DNA from: Chitinophagaceae bacterium
GTDB taxonomy: Bacteria > Bacteroidota > Bacteroidia > Chitinophagales > Chitinophagaceae
NCBI GenBank assembly: GCA_028288585.1
Contig: JAQBNL010000069.1
Location: 30,948-94,947, forward strand
Direction: 5' to 3'
DNA: 64,000 nucleotides
A program made the translations under genes and the position numbers. The notes beneath the pieces were generated by a model. That model ran no database searches. It saw nothing but the letters and a program-made list of their open reading frames with translations, and was not told the DNA's origin. Positions 37,122 to 44,861 of the stretch are shown here, piece by piece. The first letter of the stretch is position 1. Each line of letters starts with the position of its first letter.

Positions 37122-37234
37122 CTTATCCTCATTATAAATAAAGAGTTACTATGAGTAAGACCAATACCTGTTGAACCGGCGTAGATAACTAAATAAATTG
37201 ATGATAAAAGTGAAGAAAAGAAAACGGTTTTCAT
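37118..37234 (-). CDS. Small hydrophobic ORF overlapping the kinase start
   Basis: A 38-residue frame beginning MKTVFFSSLLSSIYLVIYAG, resembling a signal peptide or one membrane segment. Its stop codon overlaps the ATG of the kinase (ATGA at 37118-37121), which would couple their translation. It may be a genuine leader peptide, or the remains of the N-terminus of a longer sensor kinase now split by a frameshift. There is no homology evidence from the sequence alone. Confidence 0.35.
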   Translation of the reverse strand: MKTVFFSSLLSSIYLVIYAGSTGIGLTHSNSLFIMRIR

Positions 37235-37544
37235 AGTGGTGGTTTATTTGTATATGTAAAGTATTTCTTTTAAAAATAAAAATAGCAGACTATTCAACTA
37301 TCCCTTTGTAGAATATTTTCTATGAAGGGTTCATAAAGTTTGCATAGTTAATATCTGGATAATGTAATCTTTAGAATCTTGCGGATGTAAAAATTGAATA
37401 GCTACGCTAACATTTGATATGAATAATTCAATAGTAAACGTAATATCCGGCGTAATCGAAAGCCTGGAATATTAGTTGATCTAATACATGCACGTATAAT
37501 ATTTAGTAAACTTCTCCGGAAAAAATGATAAAAGCGGAAGGAAT
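37235..37544. other. Gene-free intergenic stretch
   Basis: About 310 bases of AT-rich sequence between the kinase leader ORF and the tRNA terminator. I see no convincing coding frame, hairpin or RNA gene. It should contain the promoter for the leftward kinase-regulator operon. Confidence 0.6.
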
Positions 37545-37572
37545 AAAAAAACACTTCTTTTTGGAAGTGTTT
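37545..37572 (-). terminator. Intrinsic terminator of the tRNA-Lys gene
   Basis: A 9-bp stem (37549-37557 with 37564-37572) with a 6-nt loop lies directly beyond the 3' end of the leftward tRNA. On the minus strand the stem runs into a series of T residues (complement of the A-run at 37545-37550). Confidence 0.85.
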
Positions 37573-37573
37573 G

Positions 37574-37646
37574 TGATCCGGCTGGGACTCGAACCCAGGA
37601 CCCATACATTAAAAGTGTATTGCTCTACCAACTGAGCTACCGAATC
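37574..37646 (-). tRNA. tRNA-Lys (anticodon TTT)
   Basis: A 73-nt cloverleaf on the minus strand. The 7-bp acceptor stem is closed apart from one G-U pair, the D arm reads GCTC..GAGC, the anticodon stem ATACA/TGTAT encloses the loop CTTTTAA with anticodon TTT, and the T arm is CTGGG-TTCGAGT-CCCAG. The discriminator base is A. CCA is not encoded and must be added after transcription. It stands as a single-gene transcript with its own terminator. Confidence 0.97.
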
Positions 37647-37745
37647 ATTCCTTTTTTATAAAGGAGTGCAAAAATAAGGTAAAAACGTTTTGCATCAAAT
37701 TTTAAAAGGAAGATAATTGGTATCTTATTTAATAAGATTACAACT

Positions 37746-37780
37746 TTTGTTTTTTACCACCTTCATCTCTCCTATTTTTG
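37746..37780 (+). promoter_or_regulatory. Bacteroidota-type promoter for the SDR gene
   Basis: A perfect TAnnTTTG -7 box (TATTTTTG, 37773-37780) lies 15 bp before the ATG, with a TTTG -33 element at 37746-37749. The 23-bp spacing is slightly longer than the usual 19-21. This suggests a very short 5' leader. Confidence 0.5.
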
Positions 37781-37795
37781 CCCATATTTTAAACA

Positions 37796-38605
37796 ATGTC
37801 AAATTCATTTACAAATAAAGTAGTTGCCATAACCGGCGGAACCGACGGGATAGGAAAAGCATTGGTGGATGCTTTGATTAAGCAGGGAGCCAAAGTTGCA
37901 ACCTGCGGCAGAAACCAGGATAAATTATACACTCTGCAGGTTCAAAACTCCGGCAAACCTTTGCATACAGTTGTTGCTGATGTAAGTAAAGAAGAAGATT
38001 GCAAAAAATTTATCGATAGTACAATAAATACTTTTGGAGGTATTGATATTTTAATAAACAATGCCGGTATCTCTATGAGGGCTTTGGTAAAAGATACCGA
38101 CCTTACTACCCTTAAAAAAGTAATGGATATAAATTTTTGGGGAACTGTTTACTGTACTAAGTTTGCCCTTAATGAAATAATAAAAAGAAAAGGAACTATT
38201 GTGGGTGTTTCTTCTATTGCAGGTTACAGGGGCTTACCCGGCAGAAGCGGTTATAGTGCAAGTAAGCATGCTGTAAACGGATGGCTGGAGGCGTTACGTA
38301 CTGAATTGCTGGATACAGGGGTAAACGTAATGTGGGTATGCCCCGGCTTTACAACATCTAACATCAGGAATATGGCATTGAATGAGGAGGCGAAACCGCA
38401 GGGCGAATCGCCAATGGATGAAGGGAAAATGATGAGCGCCGAAGAATGTGCTGAGCATATTGTAAAGGCAATTGAAAAAAGAAAACGTACTTTGGTATTA
38501 ACATTTACAGGTAAGCAAACTGTGTTTCTTAATAAATTTTTCCCGAAGTGGGCCGACAAAATGGTGAGAAACCATTTTTTTAAAAACGGAGAACTTGTAA
38601 AATGA
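37796..38605 (+). CDS. Short-chain dehydrogenase/reductase
   Basis: A 269-residue classical SDR with the NAD(P)-binding 'TGGTDGIGKAL' near the N-terminus, 'NNAGIS' (about 95), and the catalytic 'Ser...YSASK' (Tyr about 156, Lys about 160). The C-terminal region 'PGFTTSNIR' and the basic tail resemble the DHRS7-like / 'SDR family oxidoreductase' group acting on lipids or steroids. The substrate is not predictable. The next gene starts 37 bp later. Confidence 0.9.
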   Translation: MSNSFTNKVVAITGGTDGIGKALVDALIKQGAKVATCGRNQDKLYTLQVQNSGKPLHTVVADVSKEEDCKKFIDSTINTFGGIDILINNAGISMRALVKDTDLTTLKKVMDINFWGTVYCTKFALNEIIKRKGTIVGVSSIAGYRGLPGRSGYSASKHAVNGWLEALRTELLDTGVNVMWVCPGFTTSNIRNMALNEEAKPQGESPMDEGKMMSAEECAEHIVKAIEKRKRTLVLTFTGKQTVFLNKFFPKWADKMVRNHFFKNGELVK

Positions 38606-38642
38606 TTGTCCCGCAAATGGGGATGAAATTTGAAATTTTAAA

Positions 38643-39470
38643 ATGCCTTTAATAACACTTACATCTGACATAGGTTCACAGGATTTTCTTGTTGGTGCAA
38701 TTAAGGGCCAGCTGTTAAGTGCAAATCCAACTTTCAACATTGTAGATATTTCCCATAACCTTTCCCCATTCAATTATCCGCAGGCTGCCTATGTATGCAG
38801 AAATGCGATTAAGAATTTTCCTGACGGTACTTTTCATCTTGTGCTGGTAAATTTATTTGACCAGCGGCCGGAGCATCTTTTATTAATAAACTATAACAAC
38901 CAATACATAGGATGCGCTGATAATGGTTTAATAACAATGATACTGGAAGAAGTACCGCAAAATATTGTTGCGCTTTCTTTAAATAAATCTGCGCAAAAAA
39001 ATACCTTGTATTGTGCTTCGGTATTTGCAAATGCTTTTGACCGGATACTTGCCGGCGAAAAGTTTGAAAATATTGGTGATCCAACTATTTCCATCGAAGT
39101 TAAAAATCCATTACGGGCTTTACTGGGTAATAACTGGATAGAAGGACAGATTATTTTCATAGATAATTTTGAAAATGTGATAATCAACATAACTAAAGAA
39201 GAATTTGAAGAGCAGCGGCGCGGAAGAAGCTTTAAAATCGTTTTTAAAAGAGATGAGATAATAGATAAGATAAGCGATACGTATGCTGATGTAACAGAAA
39301 GTGAAAAGCTTGCATTATTTAATTCTGCAGGATACCTGGAAATTGCAATTAATAAAGGAAATGCAGCAGGTTTATTCGGATTGCAGGGGTATACAGAAAA
39401 CCTGAGTACACAGAGCCAGTATTTACAAAACCGCCTTCTTTATCAAACTATAAAAATTTATTTCGAATAA
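38643..39470 (+). CDS. SAM-hydroxide adenosyltransferase (DUF62 family)
   Basis: A 275-residue protein of the fluorinase/DUF62 superfamily. Characterised members hydrolyse SAM to adenosine and methionine with an Asp-Arg-His triad activating water. The N-terminal 'ITLTSDIGSQDFLVGAIKG' matches the family's 'TDFGxxDxYVGxMKG', and 'DISHNLSPFNYPQAAYV' follows. It is not a fluorinase, as it lacks the fluorinase-specific loop that I would expect near residue 90. Not linked to metK, which lies 20 kb away. Confidence 0.88.
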   Translation: MPLITLTSDIGSQDFLVGAIKGQLLSANPTFNIVDISHNLSPFNYPQAAYVCRNAIKNFPDGTFHLVLVNLFDQRPEHLLLINYNNQYIGCADNGLITMILEEVPQNIVALSLNKSAQKNTLYCASVFANAFDRILAGEKFENIGDPTISIEVKNPLRALLGNNWIEGQIIFIDNFENVIINITKEEFEEQRRGRSFKIVFKRDEIIDKISDTYADVTESEKLALFNSAGYLEIAINKGNAAGLFGLQGYTENLSTQSQYLQNRLLYQTIKIYFE

Positions 39471-39496
39471 ACCCATAACCATTAAACTGTAAAACA

Positions 39497-40333
39497 ATGA
39501 AACATTTTTTGATAGTATGCTTTGTAAGCATAACAACGATTTGCTCTGCCCAGGTAAAGTTGCCGGCGCCCTCTCCCACCCAAACCATTAAACAGGATTT
39601 TGGAATGTCGACCATAGAGCTGACTTATTCAAGACCAAGTTTAAAGGGAAGAAAAGTTATTGGCAATCTTGACCCCTACAATATTGTGTGGCGAACAGGC
39701 GCAAATGCTGCAACCAGGATAAGGTTTAATGACCCGGTTGATATCTTGGGCAACAAGGTTGATACAGGCACCTATGTTATATATACTATCCCTCAAAAAG
39801 ATGGCGACTGGACATTTATCCTTAATCGTGGTATAAACAACTGGGGCGTTGATGGCTATAAAGAAAGCGAAGATGTTTTTCGCACAAAAGTGCGTACCCT
39901 GTACGACAATCCAAAGCTGGAAACCTTTACCATGGGTTTTTCCGACCTAAAACCGGAAAGTTGCCAACTGCGTATTATGTGGGATAATTATGCACTGTTT
40001 GTGCCTATTAAAACCAGCATAAAAGAGAAAATAAGAGCGCAAATTGATGCAGGTTTAAAAACGGATAAGCAACCCTACTGGCAGGCTGCACAATTTTATT
40101 CAGAATATGATAACAACAATGCTTTAGCGCTGGAGATGATAAATAAAGCTATCATACAAAATGCAAAGAGTAATCCATTTTATATGGTTCATTACAAAGC
40201 AAAAATTCAAAAAGACATGGGTGATAAAGCAGGTGCAATTGCATCAGCAAACGAATCTATTAAAATGGCAAAGGAAGCAAAGAATGATAGTTATGTATTA
40301 ATGAATGAAAAGCTTCTGAAGGAACTAAAATAA
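39497..40333 (+). CDS. DUF2911 secreted protein
   Basis: A 278-residue protein with a signal peptide (1-18, 'ICSAQ'). The DUF2911 core (about 35-175) contains 'STIELTYSRPSLKGRKV', 'DPYNIVWRTGANAATRI' and 'WTFILNRGINNWG', all strongly conserved. The C-terminal 90 residues resemble a helical TPR-like tail. Function is not established; the family is nearly confined to Bacteroidota. It is followed by a good terminator. Confidence 0.9.
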   Translation: MKHFLIVCFVSITTICSAQVKLPAPSPTQTIKQDFGMSTIELTYSRPSLKGRKVIGNLDPYNIVWRTGANAATRIRFNDPVDILGNKVDTGTYVIYTIPQKDGDWTFILNRGINNWGVDGYKESEDVFRTKVRTLYDNPKLETFTMGFSDLKPESCQLRIMWDNYALFVPIKTSIKEKIRAQIDAGLKTDKQPYWQAAQFYSEYDNNNALALEMINKAIIQNAKSNPFYMVHYKAKIQKDMGDKAGAIASANESIKMAKEAKNDSYVLMNEKLLKELK

Positions 40334-40352
40334 AGTATCAAACTAATTTTGC

Positions 40353-40388
40353 AAATGCCTCCTCTATCACCGGGGAGGCATTTTTATT
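40353..40388 (+). terminator. Intrinsic terminator overlapping the symporter's 3' end
   Basis: A 10-bp stem (40353-40362 with 40374-40383), loop of 11 nt, followed by T-rich sequence on the plus strand. It ends the DUF2911 transcript and overlaps the last codons of the convergent symporter gene (stop at 40367). Confidence 0.8.
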
Positions 40389-42013
40389 TTGCGGTAATTA
40401 TATGCAGTAAAAAATATTTGAAATACTCCTGCAATAATAATTACCAGAATGGCGCCAATTACATTCAGCCATAAAAAAGAAATTACATCTGCTTTATAAA
40501 TCAGGATAACCAATAGCTCCGAAATCAGGGCTGAATAAAAAACAGCATGACCCTTTATTTGTTTTATCCAGAAAGCAACTAAAAATATTCCAAGGATAAC
40601 GCCGTAAAATAATGAACCCAAAATATTCACGGTCTCAATAAGACTGTTACCTAAATTACTCGCTGTTTCAGCAATGATAATGCTGAATATGCCCCACGCC
40701 AAAGTATATAGTTTAGAGATACGGTAATCCATTTTTGGTGTAAGCTCCTTATTGATAAACTTTTTATGAATATCAACAACACTACAGGATGCAAGTGCAT
40801 TCAGCGCTGCAGCAATGCTTCCCCATGCCGCTAAAAATATTATTGCTATCAGCAGACCGATTAATCCTTTGGGCAAATAATCAATCACAAATCTTAGAAA
40901 AATATAATTGGTATCATTTACATCTTCGGCAGGCAATGCTCTTTTTAAAACATCTTTATATTGTTTTCGAATAGCAGTTTTTGCAACATCATTGTCGGCA
41001 GCAACAAATGCATATTGCTTTTCTAAATTTTCTAATGAATCTTTTTTAACCGTTGTTTTTGCAGATGCAATTTGTACATCGTTAAAATAAATAGGCGCTT
41101 TATTGTAATGATAAAATGAAAACACCAAAACTCCAATCATCAATATCAGGAACTGCATAGGCACTTTTACCAGTCCATTAATCAATAATCCTAATTTACT
41201 TTCTTTATTATCTTTTGCGGTAAGGTAACGGCCCACCTGGCTTTGGTCAGTCCCAAAATAAGAGAGCGCTAAAAATAAACCGCCGATAACCCCGCTCCAA
41301 ATGTTGTACCTGTCCTTCCAGTCAAATCCATTACTGTTCATCCCATTTGTTATCACATTCATTTTACCACTCCTGCCTCCTATCCGCAAGGCATCAGCAA
41401 AACCAACATTGGCAGGCATTAAATGAACAACCATATACCCCGCCATCGCCATCCCGATAATAATAATTATCAATTGCAGCTTTTGTGTATAGGCAACAGC
41501 TCTTGCGCCTCCGCTTACTGTATAAATGATAAGTAATCCACCCATAATAATATTTGTTGAGTGAATATTCCAGCCAAGCAATGAACTTAAAATAATTGAT
41601 GGTGCATAAATACTAATGCCGGTGGAAAGTCCCCGTGACAACTGAAATAAAAATGATGTAAATGTTCTTGTCTTCAGATCAAACCGTTCTTCTAAATATT
41701 CATAAGCAGTATAAATTTTAAGCTTGCGAAAAATAGGGACAAACACAATGCATATAATTATCATTGCAAGCGGCAACCCAAAATAATATTGCACAAACCG
41801 CATCCCATCAGTGTATGCCTGCCCAGGAGCACTTAAAAAAGTGATGGCGCTCGCCTGCGTACCCATTATGCTCAACAGCACCAAATACCATGGCATAGTA
41901 CGGTTACTTAAAAAATATCCATCAAGGTTTTTGGTTGTGCGGCTTTTATAAATACCATACATGATAATGCCACAAAGTGTTACAGTAAGTACTATCCAAT
42001 CAATGCTGCTCAT
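40367..42013 (-). CDS. Sodium:solute symporter family protein
   Basis: A 548-residue SSF-family transporter with about 13-14 helices. The start 'DWIVLTVTLCGIIMYGIYKS' and 'NLDGYFLSNRTMPWYLVLLSIMGTQASA' are typical of the SSF helix 1/2 region, and 'SGGARAVAYTQKLQ' (about 167) is the sodium-site helix 5 signature. A charged hydrophilic loop of about 60 residues lies near 315-375. Substrate (sugar, sialate, amino acid) is unknown. A 34-residue membrane protein is encoded upstream on the same strand. Confidence 0.92.
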   Translation of the reverse strand: MSSIDWIVLTVTLCGIIMYGIYKSRTTKNLDGYFLSNRTMPWYLVLLSIMGTQASAITFLSAPGQAYTDGMRFVQYYFGLPLAMIIICIVFVPIFRKLKIYTAYEYLEERFDLKTRTFTSFLFQLSRGLSTGISIYAPSIILSSLLGWNIHSTNIIMGGLLIIYTVSGGARAVAYTQKLQLIIIIIGMAMAGYMVVHLMPANVGFADALRIGGRSGKMNVITNGMNSNGFDWKDRYNIWSGVIGGLFLALSYFGTDQSQVGRYLTAKDNKESKLGLLINGLVKVPMQFLILMIGVLVFSFYHYNKAPIYFNDVQIASAKTTVKKDSLENLEKQYAFVAADNDVAKTAIRKQYKDVLKRALPAEDVNDTNYIFLRFVIDYLPKGLIGLLIAIIFLAAWGSIAAALNALASCSVVDIHKKFINKELTPKMDYRISKLYTLAWGIFSIIIAETASNLGNSLIETVNILGSLFYGVILGIFLVAFWIKQIKGHAVFYSALISELLVILIYKADVISFLWLNVIGAILVIIIAGVFQIFFTAYNYRKIKMPPR

Positions 42014-42073
42014 ACTCCAAACTCCGCCGGCTGGCGGAGCTTTTTAAAGTTTATATAATTTGAAGTATGCATA

Positions 42074-42178
42074 TTATTTAAAATGCTGCGTAATGAAATA
42101 ATATAATATTATTTGCAACACAAGAAATGCAAATACAATTATGTACCAGTTACGCCAATATGATTTTTCGTTTTTCAA
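42074..42178 (-). CDS. Small membrane protein next to the symporter
   Basis: A 34-residue frame starting at TTG (42178). Upstream in frame is a TAA stop, so TTG is the only plausible start. The protein has a short charged/aromatic N-terminus (KNEKSYWRNWY), then one hydrophobic helix and a basic end, the usual shape of a small inner-membrane protein. The ORF lies 60 bp upstream of the symporter, in the same direction. I recall similar tiny ORFs beside SSF-type transporters in other Bacteroidota, which suggests an accessory subunit; this is inference and needs comparison. Confidence 0.55.
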   Translation of the reverse strand: MKNEKSYWRNWYIIVFAFLVLQIILYYFITQHFK

Positions 42179-42187
42179 TCTATTTTA

Positions 42188-42264
42188 TTTGCCACAAGAC
42201 ACAAAGTCGCAAAGCATCACTAAGTGATTTTGTGTTTCTTTCTGTCTTAGAGTCTTTGTGGCAA
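42188..42264. repeat. Long imperfect palindromic repeat
   Basis: A 77-nt nested inverted repeat with outer arms TTTGCCACAAGAC (42188-42200) and its near complement at 42252-42264, and inner arms ATCACT/AGTGAT around a single A near 42225. It fills the gap between the PIG-L gene stop (42272) and the small membrane ORF. Elements built from 'GCCACAAAGRCACAAAG' are widespread in Bacteroidota genomes and usually occur in many copies. It may also stop transcription from the PIG-L gene. Confidence 0.7.
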
Positions 42265-42271
42265 TTTTAGT

Positions 42272-44752
42272 TTATTTTCCTAATGCAATTAAATTCGCCA
42301 TTAACCTGTACGCACCGGGTATACCTGCAGGCAACTGCCTGAAGAATACTAACGATGCATACACAAAATTTCCTTTACCATATTTTGCAATGGCAAGGCT
42401 TCCGTTACTTTCCTTATCGCTTTTATCATTCATGCTTAAAGGAAATTGATAATGCTCATCCATTTGTGTAATCTGGTATGTACTTCTCTCCTGCACCCAG
42501 CCCTCAAAATCTTTTTGTGTTATTTTGTTTGGATAATTTAACACCGGATGACCAGGCAATAAGAAATTCACTTTGGCATCTTCTTCAGTAACTCTGGAGC
42601 CTGCATCAATTCCAAATGGATAAGGGCCAACTTTTACTCTCTTCTGCCCTACCTGGTTGCTTTTTAAATATTGTACAATTAGGTTTCCACCGTTTTCAAC
42701 ATATCTATTTAGTATATCATTTTTATCAGTGAGGTATTCATAAATATTATAAGCCCTGATACCTGTGATAATCGCATCGAATTGTTTTAGATTATCATCA
42801 GTAATATCCGCTTCTGATAAGGTTGTAACGTCATACCCCATTGCCTCTAAAGCCTGTGGTACTTTATCTCCTGCACCAATTATATATCCTATTTTCTTAC
42901 CAATAATTTTAATATCAAGCTTTACTAAATTAGCTTTTGCTTTTGGGAAATAAGTTATTGTTGGTATGTGATCGTAGGAAATGGTTCTTGTATAACCGTC
43001 ATATATTTCTTTTCCATTTTTTGCAACAGCAGTTACCGGCTCTGTTATATTTATTAATTTGGATTGAGGTGTAAATGTACTGATGATATTTTTTTCTAAT
43101 ACCGGTAGAACATCATATTGGATAAACTTATCTTTTTTAATCCAGTTCTGAGAAAATGTTTGTTCAACATTATAATTATGTAATGATGTTTTGCTATTTG
43201 ATTTTAAATTTATTGTAGAAGTGACAGATTGATTATTTACAGATAAGTAATTATCCTTCCCATAACTCAACTCCACTTTGGGCAATACGGGTATGGGCTG
43301 ATAAGTATCACCTTTCACCGGGTCAATAACCCTGTATTGAACAGGACGCTTAATTGTAAAATCTTCTCCTCCAATATTTATAATATATGTTGCTTCAAAC
43401 GATGGATCATTTTCGGCTTTGCCAATCTGCATTTGATCCCTCACGTCGAAAGTTCCACCCACTAAAGGATATTCAAGCCAGTAAGGTTGTGATATCTTTT
43501 TATTATCAGCAACAGCAAGTGTTTTAGCGATTGCAAAATTTTGATTTGCAACTAAAGATGCAGAAACAGTAGAGTCAAAATTTTCAACAGTGATCTTCTT
43601 TACTGTAACCGGTATATTCTTACGTTCATTAACAACAAAATTTATTCTTAATGAATCGCCTTGTACAACTGATTGTTGTGAGGAAGTTGCTTCAACGTAT
43701 AATGCGCTGCATTCCTCAATTAATTGTTGCACTTCATCCAGCTTTTTATTTCGCCAACTGCTTTCGGGTAACGCTTTTATTGATTGGTGCAATTTTACTA
43801 AAGCAGGAACTGACAACTCAGGTTGATCTGTTTTATAATTGCTGATGGCATTATTTATCATTGATTGAATTGCATCGCCATCACTTATTCTTTTCCAGCT
43901 TATATCAATCCCATCCATCAGATCATTCTTTGCAGCATCACCGCCGGTTGTTACAAAATATTGAAATGATTGTCCCCGGTTTCTTGGCCTTCCTTCTCCC
44001 TGGCTTTTATGCATTGTTCTTGCTTCGCCGCCCATTTCACCGTAACTTTTTCCGAGGAGTGAATTGTATCCACCAATATCAAACTTTAACTGGTCTTCAC
44101 TTGTTGTATTGTTTGAGCCAAAATTGAACGTGTTCCACATAATTCTTTTTGCCTGCCACGGCTTTACTCCATATTTAAATTGTTCGGGAAATCGCTTTGG
44201 ATCTGCTGCTGCGATAAATGCTTCATCTGCCAATATTGCCGAAGCTGCGTGATGACCATGCCCCGCTCTTGCATCAGGAGGAAATCTTTTAATTATTACA
44301 TCGGGCTGATACTTTCTTATTACCCAAACAACGTCACTTAAAATTTTATCCCTGTCCCAAATATGCAAAGCTTCATCAGCACTTTTACTAAATCCAAATT
44401 CATAGGCTCTTGTAAAATACTGCTCAGCGCCATCTACTTTTCTTGCAGCCAATAGTTCCTGTGTTCTTATCAAACCAAGCTCTACGCCCTGTTCCTCGCC
44501 AATTAAATTCTGTCCCCCATCGCCACGGGTAAGACTTAAGTATGCAGTGCGATATAATTTTTCATTGGTTAAATATGGAAGCAGCGGATTGTTCTCATCA
44601 TCAGGATGTGCTGCCACATACAAAACAGATCCGAGCACATTTAGTTTTTTTAACTGCAATAATATTTCCGAAGATGTATATGTTTTTTGCGCCTGGCTAA
44701 AACAAAAAAGTGAAATGTGTAGTGTGAAAAATAAAACTAAAAGTCGTTGCAT
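42272..44752 (-). CDS. Secreted PIG-L family deacetylase
   Basis: An 826-residue protein with a signal peptide (1-22). The PIG-L/LmbE zinc deacetylase domain follows (about 30-260) with 'VAAHPDDENN' (zinc-binding His-Asp) and 'RAGHGHHAAS', which supplies the third zinc ligand. The remaining 550 residues are beta-rich, with a C-terminal Rossmann-like part (about 630-720; 'YIIGAGDKVPQALEAMGY', 'ITGIRAYNIYEYL') resembling a glutamine-amidotransferase-like / ThuA-type domain. Substrates are probably N-acetylated sugars. Length is far above the 250 residues of a plain LmbE protein, but this large architecture is common in Bacteroidota. Confidence 0.88.
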   Translation of the reverse strand: MQRLLVLFFTLHISLFCFSQAQKTYTSSEILLQLKKLNVLGSVLYVAAHPDDENNPLLPYLTNEKLYRTAYLSLTRGDGGQNLIGEEQGVELGLIRTQELLAARKVDGAEQYFTRAYEFGFSKSADEALHIWDRDKILSDVVWVIRKYQPDVIIKRFPPDARAGHGHHAASAILADEAFIAAADPKRFPEQFKYGVKPWQAKRIMWNTFNFGSNNTTSEDQLKFDIGGYNSLLGKSYGEMGGEARTMHKSQGEGRPRNRGQSFQYFVTTGGDAAKNDLMDGIDISWKRISDGDAIQSMINNAISNYKTDQPELSVPALVKLHQSIKALPESSWRNKKLDEVQQLIEECSALYVEATSSQQSVVQGDSLRINFVVNERKNIPVTVKKITVENFDSTVSASLVANQNFAIAKTLAVADNKKISQPYWLEYPLVGGTFDVRDQMQIGKAENDPSFEATYIINIGGEDFTIKRPVQYRVIDPVKGDTYQPIPVLPKVELSYGKDNYLSVNNQSVTSTINLKSNSKTSLHNYNVEQTFSQNWIKKDKFIQYDVLPVLEKNIISTFTPQSKLINITEPVTAVAKNGKEIYDGYTRTISYDHIPTITYFPKAKANLVKLDIKIIGKKIGYIIGAGDKVPQALEAMGYDVTTLSEADITDDNLKQFDAIITGIRAYNIYEYLTDKNDILNRYVENGGNLIVQYLKSNQVGQKRVKVGPYPFGIDAGSRVTEEDAKVNFLLPGHPVLNYPNKITQKDFEGWVQERSTYQITQMDEHYQFPLSMNDKSDKESNGSLAIAKYGKGNFVYASLVFFRQLPAGIPGAYRLMANLIALGK

Positions 44753-44809
44753 ATTTTAAATTGATTTACGAATGTAATATATAGCTGATTTTCTTTTGTT
44801 GCCATTTAA

Positions 44810-44842
44810 ATAAAAAGCCGGATAGTTTTACCATCCGGCTTT
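44810..44842 (-). terminator. Intrinsic terminator after the TonB receptor gene
   Basis: A perfect 10-bp stem (44814-44823 with 44833-44842) and 9-nt loop; on the minus strand the stem is followed by a T-rich run. It lies 20 bp beyond the receptor's stop codon. Confidence 0.88.
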
Positions 44843-44861
44843 CTGTATTATACTATTAATC

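Noticed and set aside
37402..37605. 67-residue minus-strand ORF
   Set aside because: It runs through the terminator and 3' end of the tRNA-Lys gene and has no coding character.
38643..39470. Fluorinase
   Set aside because: The protein fits the common SAM-hydroxide adenosyltransferase group; the extra loop of fluorinases is not seen.
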